This document shows, piece by piece, positions 25,548 through 38,150 of a stretch of DNA of 64,000 nucleotides. Both the position numbers and the translations under genes were made by a program. The DNA comes from Nomia melanderi (Eukaryota > Arthropoda > Insecta > Hymenoptera > Halictidae): NCBI RefSeq assembly GCF_051020985.1, contig NW_027475133.1, positions 1,364,001 to 1,428,000 of the forward strand, read 5' to 3'. Positions within the stretch are counted from its first letter, which is position 1. The number at the start of each line of letters is the position of its first letter. The notes beneath the pieces are model-generated. The model ran no database searches, was not told the origin of the DNA, and saw nothing but the letters and a program-made list of their open reading frames with translations.

Positions 25548-28410
25548 AAATCAAAGTGCGTTGTCTGTAGGAGGCCCTGGCGCATGAATCTGTGCAGCGG
25601 GAACGACCTCGGACCACCAGGGGCCGAGAAAACCACCGTCTCATGGGGCCGGACACTCAGGGTCAGGGAAAAATCCAATATATATCTGGTGATATCTCGG
25701 GTGCTATTAGAGATAGCGCCATAAACCAAAGTGAATTATCTGCAGGAGGCCCTGGCGCATGCATCTGTGCAGCGGGAACGACCTCGGACCACCAGGGGCC
25801 GAGAAAATCACCGTCTCATGGGGCCGGACTGTCAGGGTCAGGGAGAAATCCAATATATATCTGGTGATATCTCGGGTGCTATTAGAGATAGCGAAATAAA
25901 TCTAAAGTGCATTGTCTGCCGGAGGCCCTAGCACATGAATCTGTGCAGCGGGAACGACCTCGGACCACCAGGGGCCGAGAAAACTACCGTCTCATGGGGC
26001 CGGACACTCAGGGTCAGGGAAAAATCCATTATAAATCAAGTGATATCTCGGGTGCTATTTGAGATAGCGCGATAAATCAAAGTGCATTGTCTGCAGGAGG
26101 CCCTAGCGCATGAATCTGTGCAGCGGGAACGACCTCGGACCACCAGGGGCCGAGAAAATCACCGTCTCATGGGGCCGGACTGTCAGGGTTAGGGAAAAAT
26201 CCGATATATATCTGGTGATGTCTCGGGTGCTATTAGAGATAGCGCAATAAACCAAAGTGAATTATCTGCAGGAGGCCCTGGCACTTGCATCTGTGCAGCG
26301 GGAACTACCTCGGATCACCAGGGGCCAAGAACACCACCGTCTCATGGGGCCGGACACTCAGGGACAGGGGAAAATCCAATATATACCTGGTGATATTTCG
26401 GGTGCTATTAGAGATAGCGCAATAAATCAAAAAGCATTGTCTGTAGGAGGCCCTGGCGCATGAATCTGGCAAGCGGGAAAGCCCTCGGACCACCACGGGC
26501 CGAGAAAACCACCGTCTCATGGGGCCGGACACTCAGGGTCACTGAAAAATCCAATATATATCTAGTGATATCTCGGGTGCTGTTTCAGATAGCGCAATAA
26601 ATCAAAGTGCCTGGTCTGTAGGAGACCCTGTCGCATGAATCTGGCCAGCGTGAACGACCTCGGACCACCAGGGGCCGAGAAAACCACAGTCTCATGGGGC
26701 CGGACACTCAGGGTGAGGGAAAAATCCAATATATATCTGGTGATATCTCGGGTGCTTTTAGAGATAGCGCAATAAACCAAATGGAATTGTCTGCAGGAAA
26801 CCCTGGCTCATGAATCTGTTCAGCGGGATCGTACTCGGACCACGAGGGAACGAGAAAACCATCGACACATGGGGCCGGACTGTCAGGGTCAGGGAAAAAT
26901 CCAATATATATCTGGTGATATCTCGGGTGCTATTAGAGATAGCGCAATAAACCAAAGTGAATTATCTGCAGGAGGCACTGGTGCATGAATCTGTGCAGCG
27001 GGAACGACCTCGGACCACCAGGGGCCGATAAAACCACCGTCTCATGGGTCCGGACACTCAGGGTCAGGGGAAAATTCAATATATATCTGGTGATATCTCG
27101 TGTGCTATTACAGATAGCGCAATAAATCAAAGTGCCTGGTCTGTAGGAGGCCCTGGCGCATGAATCTGGCCAGCGTGAACGACCTCGGACAACCAGGGGC
27201 CGAGAAAACCACAGTCTCATGGGGCCGGACACTCAGGGTGAGGGAAAAATCCAATATATATCTGGTGATATCTCGGGTGCTTTTAGAGATAGCGCAATAA
27301 ACCAAATTGAATTGTCTGCAGGAAACCCTGGCATATGAATCTGTTCAGCGGGATCGTACTCGGACCACGAGGGAACGAGAAAACCATCGACACATGGGGC
27401 CGGACACTCAGGGTCGGGGAAAAATCCAATATATATCTGGTGATATCTCGGGTGCTCTTACAGATACCGCACTAAACCAAACTGAATTATCTGCTGGGGG
27501 CCCTGGCGTATGAATCTGTGCAGCAGGAACGACCTCGGAACACTAGGGGCCGAGAAAACCACCGTCTCATGGGGCCGGACTGTCAGGGTCGGAGAAAAAT
27601 CCATTATATATCTGGTGATATCTCGGGTGCTATTAGAGATAGCGCAATAAACCAAAGTGAATTATCTGCAGGAGGCCCTGGCGCATGAATCTGTGCAGCG
27701 GGGACGACCTCGGACCACCACGGGCCGAGAAAACCACCGTCTCATGGGGCCGGACACTCAGGGTCAGGGAAAAATCCAATATATATCTGGTGATATCTCG
27801 GGTGCTTTTAGAGATAGCGCAATAAACCAAATGGAATTGTCTGCAGGAAACCCTGGCGCATGAATCTGTTCAGCGGGATCGTACTCGGACCACGAGGGAA
27901 CGAGAAAACCATCGACACATGGGGCCGGACACTCAGGGTCGGGGAAAAATCCAATATATATCTGGTGATATCTCGGGTGCTCTTACAGATACCGCACTAA
28001 ACCAAACTGAATTATCTGCTGGGGGCCCTGGCGCATGAATCTGTGCAGCAGGAACGACCTCGGAACACTAGGGGCCGAGAAAACCACCGTCTCATGGGGC
28101 CGGACTGTCAGGGTCGGAGAAAAATCCATTATATATCTGGTGATATCTCGGGTGCTATTAGAGATAGCGCAATAAACCAAAGTGAATTATCTGCAGGAGG
28201 CCCTGGCGCATGAATCTGTGCAGCGGGAATGACCTCGGACCACCACGGGCCGAGAAAACCACCGTCTCATGGGGCCGGACACTCAGGGTCAGGGAATAAT
28301 CCAATATATATCTGGTGATATCGCGGGTGCTATTACAGATAGCGCAATAAATCAAAGTGCATTGTCTGTAGCAGGCCCTGGCGCATGAATCTGGCCAGCG
28401 GGAACGACCT
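25548..28410 (+). repeat. Mixed monomers with a three-monomer period
   Basis: A monomer marked GAATTGTCTGCAGGAAACCC, GGGATCGTACTCG and CCATCGACACATGGGG occurs near 26785, 27310 and 27835, every 525 bp, and again near 35536 and 35711. A 1-bp insertion (AAATCTAAAGTGC) lies near 25903. The segment about 26440-28410 has a shortened counterpart at about 35190-36290. Confidence 0.85.
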
Positions 28411-31400
28411 CGGACCACCAGGGGCCGAGAAAACCACAGTCTCATGGGGCCGGACACTCAGGGTCAGGGGAAAATCCAATATATATCTGGTGATATCTCG
28501 GGTGCTATTTGAGATAGCGCTATAAATCAAAGTGCATTGTCTGCAGGAAGCCCTGATGCATGATTCTGTGCAGCGGGAACGACCTCGGACCACCAGGGGC
28601 CGAGATTATCACCGTCTCATGGGGCCGGACTGTCAGGGTCGGGGAAAAATCCATTATATATCTGGTGATATCTCGGGTGCTATTAGAGATAGCGCAATAA
28701 ATCAAAGTGCATTGTCTGTAGGAGGCACTGGCGCATGAATCTGTGCAGCGGGAACGACCTCGGACTACCAGGGGCCGAGAAAACTACCGTCTCATGGGGC
28801 CGGACACTCAGGGTCAGGGAAAAATTCAATATATATCTGCTGATATCTCGGGTGCTATTACAGACAGCGCAATAAATCAAAGTGCATTGTCTGTAGGAGG
28901 CCCTGGCGCATGAATCTGTGCAGCGGGATCGCCCTCGGACCACCAGGGGCCGAGAAAATCACCGTCTCATGAGGCCGGACTGTCAGGGTCAGGGAAAAAT
29001 GAAATATATATCTGGTGATATCTCGGGTGCTATTACAGATAGCGCAATAAATCAAAGTGTATTGTCTGCAGGAGGCCCTAGCGCATGAATCTGTGCAGCG
29101 GAAACGACCTCGGACCACCAGGGGCCGAGAAAATTACAGATATTCGGAATCCGTCACCCAAGGTCATGCAAAAAACCAGCATATATCTGGTGATATCTCG
29201 GGTGCTATTACAGATAGCGCGATAAATCAAAGTGCATTGTCTCCAGGAAGCCCTGGCGCATGATTCGGTGCAGCGGGAACGACCTCGGACCACCAGGGGC
29301 CGAGAAAATCACCGTCGCATGGGGCCGGACTGTCAGGGGCAAGGAAAAATCCAATATATATCTGGTGATATCTCGGGTGCTATTACAGATAGCGCAATAA
29401 ATCAACGTGCATTGTCTGCAGGAGGCCCTGGCGCATGAATCTGTGCAGCGGGAACGACCTCGGACCAGCAGGGGCCGAGAAAATCACCGTCTCATGAGGC
29501 CGGGCTGTCAGGGTCAGGGAAAAATGAAATATCTATCTGGTGATATCTCGGGTGCTATTAGAGATAGCGCAATAAATCAATGTGCATTGTCTGCAGGAGG
29601 CCCTAGCGCATGAATCTGTGCAGCGGGAACGTCCTGGGACCACCAGGGGCCGAGAAAACTACCGTCTCATAGGGCCGGACACTCAGGGTGAGGGAAAAAT
29701 CCAATATATATCTGGTGATATCTCGGGTGCTATTAGAGATAGCGCAATAAATCACAGTGAATTATCTGCAGGGGGCTCTGGCGCATGAATCTGTGCAGCG
29801 GGATCGACCTCGGACCACCAGGGGCCGAGAAAACCACCGACACATGGGGCCGGACACTCAGGGTCGGGGAAAAATTCAATATATATCTGGTGATATCTCG
29901 GGTACTATTACAGACAGCGCAATAAATCAAAGTGCATTGTCTGTAGGAGGCCCTGGCGCATGAATCTGTGCAGCGGGATCGACCTCGGACCACCAGGGGC
30001 CGAGAATATCACCGTCTCATGAGGCCGGACTGTCAGGGTCAGGGAAAAATGAAATATATATCTGGTGATATCTCGGGTGCTATTACAGATAGCGCAATAA
30101 ATCAAAGTGCATTGTCTGCAGGAGGCCCTAGCGCATGAATCTGTGCAGCGGAAACGACCTCGGATCACCAGGGGCCGAGAAAACTACAGACTCATGGTGC
30201 CGGACACTCAGGGACAGGGAAAAATCCAATATACATCTGGTGATATCTCGGGTGCTATTAGAGATAGCGCAATAAATCAATGTGCAATGTTTGTAGGAGG
30301 CACTGGCGAATGAATCTGTGCATCAGGAACGGCCTCGGACCACCAGGGGGCGAGAAAATTACAGATATTCGGAATCCGTCACCCAAGGTCATGCAAAAAA
30401 CCAGCATATATCTGGTGATATCTCGGGTGCTATTACAGATAGCGCGATAAATCAAAGTGCATTGTCTCCCGGAAGCCCTGGCGCATGATTCGGTGCAGCG
30501 GGAACGACCTCGGACCACCAGGGGCCGAGAAAATCACCGTCGCATGGGGCCGGACTGTCAGGGGCAGGGAAAAATCCAATATATATCTGGTGATATCTCG
30601 GGTGCTATTACAGATAGCGCAATAAACGAAAGTGAATTATCTGCAGGAGGCCCTGGCGCATGAATCTGTGCAGCGGGAACGGCCTCGGACCACCAGAGGC
30701 CGAGAAAACTACCGTCTCATGGGGCCGGACAATCAGGGTCAGGGAAAAATCCAATATATATCTGGTGATATCTCGGGTGCTATTATAGATAGCGCAATAA
30801 ACCAAAGTGAGTTATCTGTAGGAGGCCCTGGCGCATGAATCTGTGAAGCGGGAACGACCTCGGACCACCAGGGGCCGAGAAAACCACAGTCTCATGGGGC
30901 CGGACACTCAGGGTCAGGGGAAAATCCAATATATATCTGGTGATATCTCGGGTGCTATTACAGATAGAGCAATAAATCAGAGTGCATTGTCTGTAGGAGG
31001 CCCTGGCGCATGAATCTGTGCAGCGGGAACAACCTCGGACCACCAGGGGCCGAGAAAACCACAGTCTCATGGGGCCGGACACTCATGGTCAGGGCATAAT
31101 CCAATATATATCTGGTGATATCTCGGGTGCTATTAGAGATAGCGCAATAAATCAAAGTGCATTGTCTGTAGGAGGCCCTGGCGCATGAATCTGTTCAGCG
31201 GGAACGACCTCGGACGACCAGGGGCCGAGAAAACCACAGTCTCATGGGGCCGGACACACAGGTTCAGGGAAAAAATCCAATATATATCTGGTGATATCTC
31301 GGGTGCTATTACAGATAGCGCCATAAACCAAAGTGCTTTGTCTGCGGGAGGCCCTGGCGCATGAATCTGTGCAGCTCGGACGACCTCGGAACACCATGGG

Positions 31401-31690
31401 CCGAGAAAACCACAGTCACATGGGGCCGGACACTCAGGGTCAGGGGAAAATCCAATATATATCTGGTGATATCTAGGGTGCTATTACAGATAGCGCAATA
31501 AATCAAAGTGCATTGTCTGTAGGAGGCCCTGGCGCATGAATCTGGCCAGCGGGAACGACCTCGGACCACCAAGGGCCGAGAAAACCACCGTCTCATGGGG
31601 CCGGACACTCAGGGTCAGGGAAAAATCCAGTATATATCTGGTGATATCTCGGGTGCTATTACAGATAGCGCAATAAATCAAAGTGCATTG
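28411..31690 (+). repeat. Diverse monomers with two V2 copies
   Basis: V2 monomers lie at 29071-29245 and 30296-30470. Both carry GGTCATGCAAAAAACC, and each is followed by the GATTCGGTGCAGCGGG monomer. About 30180-30540 is repeated at 32806-33166 with few differences. A 1-bp insertion extends an A run to six near 31270. Satellite only. Confidence 0.85.
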
Positions 31691-32400
31691 TCTGTAGGAG
31701 GCCCTGGCGCATGAATCTGTGCAGCTCGAACGACCTCGGACCACCAGGGGCCGAGAAAACCACCGTCTCATGGGGCCGGACACTCAGGGACAGGGAATAA
31801 TCCAATATATATCTGGTGATATCTCGGGTGCTATTAGAGATAGCGCAATAAACCAAAGTGAATTATCTGCAGGAGGCCCTGGCGCATGCATCTGTGCAGC
31901 GGGAGCGACCTCGGACAACCAGGCGCCGAGAAAACCACCGTCTCATGGGGCCGGACACTCAGGGTCAGGGGAAAATCCAATATATATCTGGTGATATCTC
32001 GGGTGCTATTAGAGATAGCGCAATAAACCAAAGTGGATTATCTTCAGGAGGCCCTGGCGCATGCATCTGTGCAGAGGGAACGACCTCGGACCACCAGGGG
32101 CCAAGAGAACCACCGTCTCATGGGGCCGGACACTCAGGGTCAGGGGAAAATCCAATATATATCTGGTGATATCTCGGCTGCTATTAGAGATAGCGCAACA
32201 AATCAAAGTGCTTTGTCTGTAGGAGGCCCTGGGGCATGAATCTGTGCAGCTCGAACGACCTCGGACCACCAGGCGCCGAGAAAACCACCGTCTCATGTGG
32301 CCGGACACTCAGGGACAGGGAATAATCCAATATATATCTGGTGATATCTCGGGTGCTATTAGAGATAGCGCAATAAACCAAAGTGAATTGTCTGCAGGAG
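31690..32400 (+). repeat. Medium duplication P, copy 1
   Basis: Marked by GCAGCTCGAACGACCTCGG, GGGACAGGGAATAATCC and ATTATCTTCAGGAGG. The left part matches 33790-34240 at 2100 bp and the right part matches 34590-34850 at 2450 bp, so the second copy has two more monomers. Confidence 0.8.
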
Positions 32401-33789
32401 GCCCTGGCGCATGCATCTGTGCAGCGGGAGCGACCTGGGACCACCAGGGGCCGAGAAAACTACCGTCTCATAGGGCCGGACACTCAGGGTCAGGGAAAAA
32501 TCCAATATATATCTGGTGATATCTCGGGTGCTATTACAGATAGCGCAATAAATCAAAGTAAATAATTTGCAGGGAAACATGGCGCATGAATCTGTGCAGC
32601 GGGGTCGACCTCGTGCCACGAGGGACCGAGAAAATCACCGTCTCATGGGGCCGGACACTCAGGGTCAGGGAAAAATCAAATATATATCTGGTGATATCTC
32701 GGGTGCTATTAGAGATAGCGCAATAAATCACAGTGAATTATCTGCAGGGGGCTCTGGCGCATGAATCTGTGCAGCGGGATCGACCTCGGACCACCAGGGG
32801 CCGAGAAAACTACAGACTCATGGTGCCGGACACTCAGGGACAGGGAAAAATCCAATATACATCTGGTGATATCTCGGGTGCTATTAGAGATAGCGCAATA
32901 AATCAATGTGCAATGTTTGTAGGAGGCACTGGCGAATGAATCTGTGCAGCAGGAACGACCTCGGACCACCAGGGGGCGAGAAAATTACAGATATTCGGAA
33001 TCCGTCACCCAAGGTCATGCAAAAAACCAGCATATATCTGGTGATATCTCGGGTGCTATTACAGATAGCGCGATAAATCAAAGTGCATTGTCTCCCGGAA
33101 GCCCTGGCGCATGATTCGGTGCAGCGGGAACGACCTCGGACCACCAGGGGCCGAGAAAATCACCGTCTCATGGGGCGGGACACTCAGGGTCAGGGGAAAA
33201 TCCAATATATATCTGGTGATATCTCGGGTGCTATTGGAGATAGCGCAATAAACCAAAGTGAATTTTCTGCAGGAGGCCCTGGCGCATGAATCTGTGCAGC
33301 GGGAACGTCCTCGGACCTCCAGGGGCCGAGAAAACCACAGTCTCATGGGGCCGGACACTCAGGGTCAGGGGAAAATCCAATATAGATCTGGTGATATCTC
33401 GGGTGCTATTACAGATAGCGCAATAAATCAAAGTGCATTACCTGTAGGAGGCCCTGGCGCATGAATCTGTGCAGCGGGAACGTGCTCGGACCTCCAGGGG
33501 CCGAGACAACGACCGTCTCATGGGGCCGGACACTCAGGGTCAGGGTAAAATCCAATATATATCTGGTGATATCTCGGGTGCTATTACAGATAGCGCAATA
33601 AACCAAAGTGAATTATCTGCAGGAGGCCCTGGCGCATGAATCTGTGCAACGGGAACGACCTCGGACTACCAGGGGCCGAGAAAACCACAGTCTCATGGGG
33701 CCGGACACTCAGGGTCAGGGGAAAATCCAATATATATCTGGTGATATCTCGGGTGCTATTACAGATAGCGCAATAAATCAAAGTGCATT
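32401..33789 (+). repeat. Mixed monomers with one V2 copy
   Basis: Includes the V2 monomer at 32922-33096, again preceded by a monomer with GTGCAATGTTTGTAGG and followed by the GATTCGGTGCAGCGGG monomer. A monomer with AAATAATTTGCAGGGAAACA near 32560 is among the most divergent in the window. No other sequence class is present. Confidence 0.8.
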
Positions 33790-34850
33790 GTCTGTAGGAG
33801 GCCCTGGCGCACGAATCTGTGCAGCTCGAACGACCTCGGACCACCAGGGGCCGAGGAAACCACCGTCTCATGGGGCCGGACACTCAGGGACAGGGAATAA
33901 TCCAATATATATCTGGTGATATCTCGGGTGCTATTAGAGATAGCGCAATAAACCAAAGTGAATTATCTGCAGGAGGCCCTGGCGCATGCATCTGTGCAGC
34001 GGGAGCGACCTCGGACAACCAGGCGCCGAGAAAACCACCGTCTCATGGGGCCGGACACTCAGGGTCAGGGGAAAATCCAATATATATCTGGTGATATCTC
34101 GGGTGCTATTAGAGATAGCGCAATAAACCAAAGTGGATTATCTTCAGGAGGCCCTGGCGCATGCATCTGTGCAGACGGAACGACCTCGGACCACCAGGGG
34201 CCAAGAGAACCACCGTCTCATGGGGCCGGACACTCAGTGTCAGGGAAAAATCCAATATATATCTGGTGATATCTCGGGTGCTATTAGAGATAGCGCAATA
34301 AATCAAAGTGCATTGTCTGTAGGAGGCCCTGGCGCATGAATCTGGCCAGCGGGAATGACCTCGGAACACGAGGGGCCGAGAAAACCACAGTCTCATGGGG
34401 CCGGACACACAGGGTCAGGGAAAAATGCAATATATATCTGGTGATATCTCGGGTGCCATTAGAGATAGCGCAATAAATCAAAGTGCGTTGTCTGTAGAAT
34501 GCCCTGGCGCATGAATCTGGCCAGCGGGAACGACCTCGGACCACCAGGGGCCGAGAAAACCACCGTCTCATGGGGCCGGACACTCAGGGTCAGGGGAAAA
34601 TCCAATATATATCTGGTGATATCTCGGCTGCTATTAGAGATAGCGCAACAAATCAAAGTGCTTTGTCTGTAGGAGGCCCTGGGGCATGAATCTGTGCAGC
34701 TCGAACGACCTCGGACCACCAGGCGCCGAGAAAACCACCGTCTCATGTGGCCGGACACTCAGGGACAGGGAATAATCCAATATATATCTGGTGAAATCTC
34801 GGGTGCTATTAGAGATAGCGCAATAAACCAAAGTGAATTGTCTGCAGGAG
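33790..34850 (+). repeat. Medium duplication P, copy 2 (two extra monomers)
   Basis: Counterpart of 31690-32400 with about 350 bp more, at roughly 34240-34590. The extra part carries the GGAACACGAGGGGCC and ACACACAGGGTCAGGG variants, which also occur near 22450, 25440 and 35070. Confidence 0.8.
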
Positions 34851-36290
34851 GCCCTGGCACATGCATCTGTGCAGCGGGAGCGACCTCGGACCACCAGGCG
34901 CCGAGAAAACCACCGTCTCATGGGGCCGGACACTCAGGGTCAGGGAAAAATCCAATATATATCTGGTGATATCTCGGGTGCTATTAGAGATAGCGCAATA
35001 AATCAAAGTGCATTGTCTGTAGGAGGCCCTGGCGCATGAATCTGGCCAGCGGGAATGACCTCGGAACACGAGGGGCCGAGAAAACCACAGTCTCATGGGG
35101 CCGGACACACAGGGTCAGGGGAAAATCCAATATATATCTGGTGATATCTCGGGTGCTATTAGAGATAGCGCAATAAATCAAAGAGCATTGTCTGTAGGAG
35201 GCCCTGGCGCATGAATCTGGCAAGCGGGAAACCCCTCGGACCACCACGGGCCGAGAAAACCACCGTCTCATGGGGCCGGACACTCAGGGTCACTGAAAAA
35301 TCCAATATATATCTAGTGATATCTCGGGTGCTGTTTCAGATAGCGCAATAAATCAAAGTGCCTGGTCTGTAGGAGACCCTGTCGCATGAATCTGGCCAGC
35401 GTGAACGACCTCGGACAACCAGGGGCCGAGAAAACCACAGTCTCATGGGGCCGGACACTCAGGGTGAGGGAAAAATCCAATATATATCTGGTGATATCTC
35501 GGGTGCTTTTAGAGATAGCGCAATAAACCAAATGGAATTGTCTGCAGGAAACCCTGGCGCATGAATCTGTTCAGCGGGATCGTACTCGGACCACGAGGGA
35601 ACGAGAAAACCATCGACACATGGGGCCGGACACTCAGGGTCGGGGAAAAATCCAATATATATCTGGTGATATCTCGGGTGCTTTTAGAGATAGCGCAATA
35701 AACCAAATGGAATTGTCTGCAGGAAACCCTGGCGCATGAATCTGTTCAGCGGGATCGTACTCGAACCACGAGGGAACGAGAAAACCATCGACACATGGGG
35801 CCGGACACTCAGGGTCGGGGAAAAATCCAATATATATCTGGTGATATCTCGGGTGCTCTTACAGATACCGCACTAAACCAAACTGAATTATCTGCTGGGG
35901 GCCCTGGCGCATGAATCTGTGCAGCAGGAACGACCTCGGAACACTAGGGGCCGAGAAAACCACCGTCTCATGGGGCCGGACTGTCAGGGTCGGAGAAAAA
36001 TCCATTATATATCTGGTGATATCTCGGGTGCTATTAGAGATAGCGCAATAAACCAAAGTGAATTATCTGCAGGAGGCCCTGGCGCATGAATCTGTGCAGC
36101 GGGAATGACCTCGGACCACCACGGGCCGAGAAAACCACCGTCTCATGGGGCCGGACACTCAGGGTCAGGGAATAATCCAATATATATCTGGTGATATCGC
36201 GGGTGCTATTACAGATAGCGCAATAAATCAAAGTGCATTGTCTGTAGCAGGCCCTGGCGCATGAATCTGGCCAGCGGGAACGACCTCGGA
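34851..36290 (+). repeat. Shortened copy of the 26.4-28.4 kb segment
   Basis: About 35190-35580 matches 26440-26830 at an offset of 8751 bp, and about 35711-36286 matches 27835-28410 at 7876 bp. The step of 875 bp means five monomers are missing here relative to the left copy. The 1-bp insertion near 31270 explains the odd base in both offsets. Confidence 0.8.
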
Positions 36291-36996
36291 CCACCAGGGG
36301 CCGAGAAAACTACAGTCTCATGCGGCCGGACACTCAGGGTCTGGGGAAAATCCAATATATATCTGGTGATATCTCGGTTCCTATTACAGATAAGGAAATA
36401 AATCAAAGTGAATTATCTGCAGGATGCCCTGGCGCATGAATCTGTGCAGCGGGAACGACCTCGGTCCACCAGGGGCCGAGAAAACCACCGTCTCATGGGG
36501 CTGGACACTCAGGGTGAGGGAAATATCCAATATTTATCTGGTGATATCGCGGGTGCTATTACAGATAGCGCAATAAATCAAAGTGCATTGTCTGTAGGAG
36601 GCCCTGGCGCATGAATCTGTGCAGCGGGAACGACCTCGGACCACCAGGGGCCGAGAAAACTACAGTCTCATGCGGCCGGACACTCAGGGTCTGGGGAAAA
36701 TCCAATATATATCTGGTGATATCTCGGTTCCTATTACAGATAGCGAAATAAATCAAAGTGCATTGTCTGTAGGAGGCCCTGGCGCATGAATCTGTGCAGC
36801 GGGAACGACCTCGGACCACCAGGGGCCGAGAAAACCACCGTCTCATGGGGCCGGACACTCAGGGTCAGGGGAAAATCCAATATATATCTGGTGATATCTC
36901 GGGTGCTATTAGTGATAGCGCAATAAACCAAAGTGAATTATCTGCAGGAGGCCCTGACGCATGAATCTGTGCAACGGGAACTACCTCGGACCACCA
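36272..36996 (+). repeat. Block Z, first copy (~725 bp)
   Basis: Repeated at 39247-39971 (2975 bp, 17 monomers) and at 45020-45744 inside the 33-monomer units. It contains the ATGCGGCC, GATAAGGAAATAAATC and CAATATTTATCTGG markers of block X, then a monomer with GGTTCCTATTACAGATAGCG. Confidence 0.85.
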
Positions 36997-38150
36997 GGTG
37001 CCGAGAAAACCACAGTCACATGGGGCCGAGAACTCAGGGTCAGGCAAAAATCCAATATATATCTGGTGATATCTCGGGTGCTATTAGAGATAGCGCAATA
37101 AACCAAAGTGAGTTATCTGCAGGAGGCCCTGGCGCCTGAATCTGTGCAGCGGGAACGACCTCGGACCACCAGGGTCCGAAAAAACCACAGTCTCATGGGG
37201 CCGGACACTCAGGGTCAGGGGAAAATCCAATATACATCTGGTGATATCTCGGGTGCTATTAGAGATAGCGCAATAAATCAAAGTGCATTGTCTGTAGGAG
37301 GCCCTGGCGCATGAATCTGTGAAGCGGGAACGACCTCGGACCACCAGGGGCCGAGAAAACCACCGTCTCATGGGGCCGGACACTCTGGGTCAGGGAAAAA
37401 TCCAATATATATGTGGTGATATCTCGGGTGCTATTACAGATAGCGCAATAAATCAAAGTGCATTGTCTGTAGGAGGCCCTGGCGCATGAATCTGTGCAGC
37501 GGGAACGACCTCGGACCACCAGGGGCCGAGAAAACCACAGTCTCATGCGGCCGGACACCCAGAGTCAGGGGAAAATCCAATATATATCTGGTGATATCTC
37601 GGGTGCTATTAGAGGTAGCGCAATAAACCAATGTGAATTATCTGCAGGAGGCCCTGGCGCATGAATCTGGGAAGCGGGAACGACCTCGGACCACCAGGGG
37701 CCGAGAAAACCACCGTCTCATGGGGCCGGACACTCAGAGTCAGGGGAAAATCCAAAATATATCTGGTGATATCTCTGGTGCTATTAGAGATAGCGCAATA
37801 AACGAAAGTGAATTATCTGCAGGAGGCCCTGGCGCATGAATCTGTGCAGCGGGAACGACCTCGGACCACCAGGAGCCGAGAAAACCACCGTCTCATGGGG
37901 CCGGACACTCAGGGTCAGGGAAAAATCCAATATATATCTGGTGATATCTCGGGTGCTATTAGAGATAGCGCAATAAACCAAAGTGAGTTATCTGCAGGAG
38001 GCCCTGGCGCCTGAATCTGTGCAGCGGGAACGACCTCGGACCACCAGGGTCCGAAAAAACCACAGTCTCATGGGGCCGGACACTCAGGGTCAGGGGAAAA
38101 TCCAATATACATCTGGTGATATCTCGGGTGCTATTAGAGATAGCGCAATA
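36997..38150 (+). repeat. Linker monomers with a six-monomer period
   Basis: Near 37100-37310 and 37550-38150 the sequence recurs 1050 bp downstream, with at least one difference (GAAAATCCAAAATAT against GAAAATTCAAAATAT). It carries the GCGCCTGAATC and GGGTCCGAAAAAACC variant, in which the right arm of H1 is broken. Confidence 0.8.

Noticed and set aside
29071..29245. CGGAATCCG palindrome in V2 as a fungal zinc-cluster binding site
   Set aside because: A nine-base match is weak and nothing in the window supports a fungal host or a regulated gene.
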